Shown here piece after piece: positions 29,405-31,008 of a DNA stretch of 31,008 nt. The first letter of the stretch is position 1; every line of letters starts with the position of its first letter. A model generated the notes under the pieces. It was not told the origin of the DNA. It searched no databases and saw nothing but the letters and a program-made list of their open reading frames with translations. The stretch is taken from contig CAZLUK010000015.1 of NCBI GenBank assembly GCA_964562735.1, positions 1 through 31,008 on the forward strand, in the 5' to 3' direction. The translations under genes were made by a program, and so were the position numbers. Source of the DNA: JAGORY01 sp964562735. GTDB taxonomy: Bacteria; Patescibacteriota; Gracilibacteria; Peribacterales; Peribacteraceae.

Positions 29405-30733
29405 ATGCGCATCACGATTGTCGGAACAGGGTATGTCGGCCTCGTTTCTGCGGCATGTTTTGCAGAGCTGGGGCACGAAGTGATCGGCGTCGACATCGAT
29501 GCCGCCAAAGTGAAGCTGCTGAAGGCCGGGAAAAGCCCGATCTACGAACCAGGACTCGAGGAGCTACTCAAATCCGGCTTGCAGAGCGGCAGACTAAGCT
29601 TCACGACCATACTCGCCCACGCGCTCCCGGGAACAGAAATTCTCTTCTGCGCGGTCGCCACTCCCCCGGGAAAAGGACATACGGCCGATCTCAGAGCGGT
29701 CTTCAGTGTGGCGGAAGCTGTCGCCAAACATACCGATCACGACCTCGTGTTTGTCAATAAATCGACGGTGCCGGTCGGAACCGGAGCGGAATGTGAGCAA
29801 CGGATCTCAAAAATTTTGAAGAACCGCGGCGTAACGTTGCATGTGCCGGTCGTCAGCAATCCGGAGTTTCTCCGTGAAGGCATGGCGGTTCCCGACACGA
29901 TGATGCCGGATCGGATCATTGTGGGAATCAACGCAACCGATGGTGCTCAAAGCTCAAAGCTCAAAGCTCAAAGCTCGCTCGAAGAGCTCTACCGCCCGAT
30001 CACCCGTGTCGGCAAGCCACTCATCTTCATGTCGCGCGAAAGTGCTGAGATCATGAAATACGCGAGCAATGCGTTCCTCGCGACCAAGATCAGCTTCATC
30101 AACATGCTCACCGAACTCTGCGAGAAAACAGGGGCAAATGTCCGAAACATCGCACTGGGAATGGGGCTCGATAACCGGATCGGACCGAAGTTTCTGCACG
30201 CCGGAATCGGCTATGGCGGAAGTTGTTTCCCGAAAGACGTGAAAGCACTACTGGCAACCGCGAACGAATACGGAGTGCCGATGTCGATCGTAGCAGCGAC
30301 CGACCAAGTAAATCAGCACCAGCGCCTGCGTTTCATTGAACGCATACTCAAAACTCTACCGAAAAAAGCAAAAGTCGCCGTTTGGGGTTTATCATTCAAA
30401 CCAAAAACCGACGACATGCGCGAAGCTCCCAGTATCGATGTGATCAAAGCACTAGTGAAGGCCAGCCATACGATCACTGCCTACGATCCGGTTGCGATGA
30501 AGAAAGCGAAGCCGCTCCTGCCAAAGAAAGTGACATTCGCAACCTCACCGCTGGAAGCGGTAAAGAGCGCGGATGCGCTCTTAGTTCTTACTGAGTGGGA
30601 CGTGTTTCGGGGCGCGGATTTGAAGGAAGTAAAAAAAGTGATGAGGGGAAATGTGCTGTTTGACGGGAGGAATATGTATGAAAAAGAAGAGGTGGAAAGA
30701 GAGGGATTGCTTTATTTTGGGATAGGAATATAA
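29405..30733 (+). CDS. ugd: UDP-glucose 6-dehydrogenase
   Basis: The enzyme oxidises UDP-glucose to UDP-glucuronate with two NAD, giving a precursor of acidic surface polysaccharides. The 442-residue protein has the Rossmann motif GTGYVGLVSAACFAELGH (residues 7-24), VATPP, NKSTVPVGTG, NPEFLREG, the central helix region EIMKYASNAFLATKISFIN, the catalytic Cys274 in GYGGSCFPKD, and the C-terminal WGLSFKPKTDDMREAPS. At residues ~180-190 the sequence GAQSSKLKAQSS is encoded by four heptamers and lies where relatives have a shorter, variable loop before ELYRPI. It joins wecB, WecG/TagA, GT2 and the ligase-like gene in a surface-polysaccharide theme. Confidence 0.96.
   Translation: MRITIVGTGYVGLVSAACFAELGHEVIGVDIDAAKVKLLKAGKSPIYEPGLEELLKSGLQSGRLSFTTILAHALPGTEILFCAVATPPGKGHTADLRAVFSVAEAVAKHTDHDLVFVNKSTVPVGTGAECEQRISKILKNRGVTLHVPVVSNPEFLREGMAVPDTMMPDRIIVGINATDGAQSSKLKAQSSLEELYRPITRVGKPLIFMSRESAEIMKYASNAFLATKISFINMLTELCEKTGANVRNIALGMGLDNRIGPKFLHAGIGYGGSCFPKDVKALLATANEYGVPMSIVAATDQVNQHQRLRFIERILKTLPKKAKVAVWGLSFKPKTDDMREAPSIDVIKALVKASHTITAYDPVAMKKAKPLLPKKVTFATSPLEAVKSADALLVLTEWDVFRGADLKEVKKVMRGNVLFDGRNMYEKEEVEREGLLYFGIGI
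29945..29972. repeat. Heptamer array inside ugd (GCTCAAA type)
   Basis: Four perfect GCTCAAA heptamers (28 nt) plus a partial GCTCG are translated as AQSSKLKAQSS. This is the same heptamer as in the flanks of the four-helix-bundle gene about 0.6 kb upstream. Confidence 0.85.
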
Positions 30734-30762
30734 TACTGTTGTTTATCGCCCGCATTTCCCCA

Positions 30763-30978
30763 ATGAAAAAAAAGGAAATACCCTATGCAGGTATTGAAAG
30801 TATGACTCGTACTATGTTCGAGGCTGATTTAGAAAGCAGAGGATTGCTGAACGCTGCTACAAAAGCAAAGATTGCCAAAAAGATTGGTTCTGAGTCAAAG
30901 ATTACAGCGATACAAGCGCGTCAAATACTTAAGACTGCTGAACAAAGAGATTTGAGTCGTGGGAGCTACAGATTCTAG
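30763..30978 (+). CDS. Small protein, unknown
   Basis: I do not recognise a family. The 71-residue product (from ATG 30763; a TTG at 30739 is an alternative) is basic and helical: MKKKEIPYAGIESMTRTMFEA, then repeated Lys/Ala-rich helices (LNAATKAKIAKKIGSES) and ITAIQARQILKTAEQR, ending SRGSYRF. A small DNA- or RNA-binding role would fit the charge, but no motif supports it. It follows ugd by 29 nt on the same strand and may be co-transcribed. Confidence 0.5.
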   Translation: MKKKEIPYAGIESMTRTMFEADLESRGLLNAATKAKIAKKIGSESKITAIQARQILKTAEQRDLSRGSYRF

Positions 30979-31008
30979 GAAGACTTTCATAAATCACTGG
31001 ATCATCGG

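Overview
The window looks like a chromosomal piece of a bacterium from the Candidate Phyla Radiation (Patescibacteria), most likely near Peregrinibacteria/Peribacteria. That placement is an inference. It rests on a compact gene order on both strands, a lone Xer-type recombinase, a four-helix-bundle (IVP-type) protein, the CPR-style long NIF3-like protein, a C-terminally short TrmD, an ECF sigma/FecR-like pair and an almost complete lack of Shine-Dalgarno sequences. UGA is a stop codon: prfB uses it both as its terminal stop and in a programmed frameshift, so this is not a UGA-recoding gracilibacterial genome.

Layout. 1-5410: glnA (cut by the window edge and apparently frameshifted), a lipoprotein, nth, a 158-bp inverted-repeat element, a DnaQ-like exonuclease, def and gatB. 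5473-14142, all on the minus strand: gpmA, wecB, an O-antigen ligase-like protein, guaA, an ECF sigma factor, its probable FecR-like anti-sigma partner, and efp. 14222-17940: a small membrane protein, a WecG/TagA glycosyltransferase divergent from a DsbA-like lipoprotein, mutM and xer. 18080-20158: a DUF167 protein and trmD (minus), then a family 2 glycosyltransferase. 20155-20250: a candidate small RNA with its own promoter and terminator. 20317-22558: a NIF3-like protein convergent with infC-rpmI-rplT. 22634-25261: a PilN/PilO-like membrane pair divergent from prfB. 25309-25986: a mobile-element graveyard (second copy of the inverted-repeat element, a REP palindrome, a RAYT transposase remnant) and tRNA-Ser(CGA). 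26214-30978: a small unknown protein, ahcY, an adenosine kinase-like PfkB protein, the four-helix-bundle gene between repeat arrays, ugd and a small unknown protein.

The functional mix is translation (def, gatB, efp, infC, rpmI, rplT, prfB, trmD, tRNA-Ser), DNA repair and recombination (nth, mutM, xer, DnaQ-like), surface polysaccharide (wecB, wecG/tagA, GT2, O-antigen ligase-like, ugd), and nucleotide or one-carbon recycling (guaA, ahcY plus adenosine kinase).

The most unusual signal is a set of short tandem arrays with a strict 7-nt period, mostly four heptamers (28 nt) long. They recur in at least nine places. They lie between genes, often as inverted pairs and often supplying the stop codon of the neighbouring gene. 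They also lie in frame inside conserved enzymes (guaA twice, wecB, ugd). A 9-nt-period class is inserted in trmD, in wecB and inside the inverted-repeat elements. The only small gene bracketed by such arrays encodes the four-helix-bundle protein, which makes it a candidate partner of the repeats. A second genome-wide trait is that about ten genes have a -10 hexamer only 6-9 nt before the start codon, which points to leaderless transcription as the usual mode.
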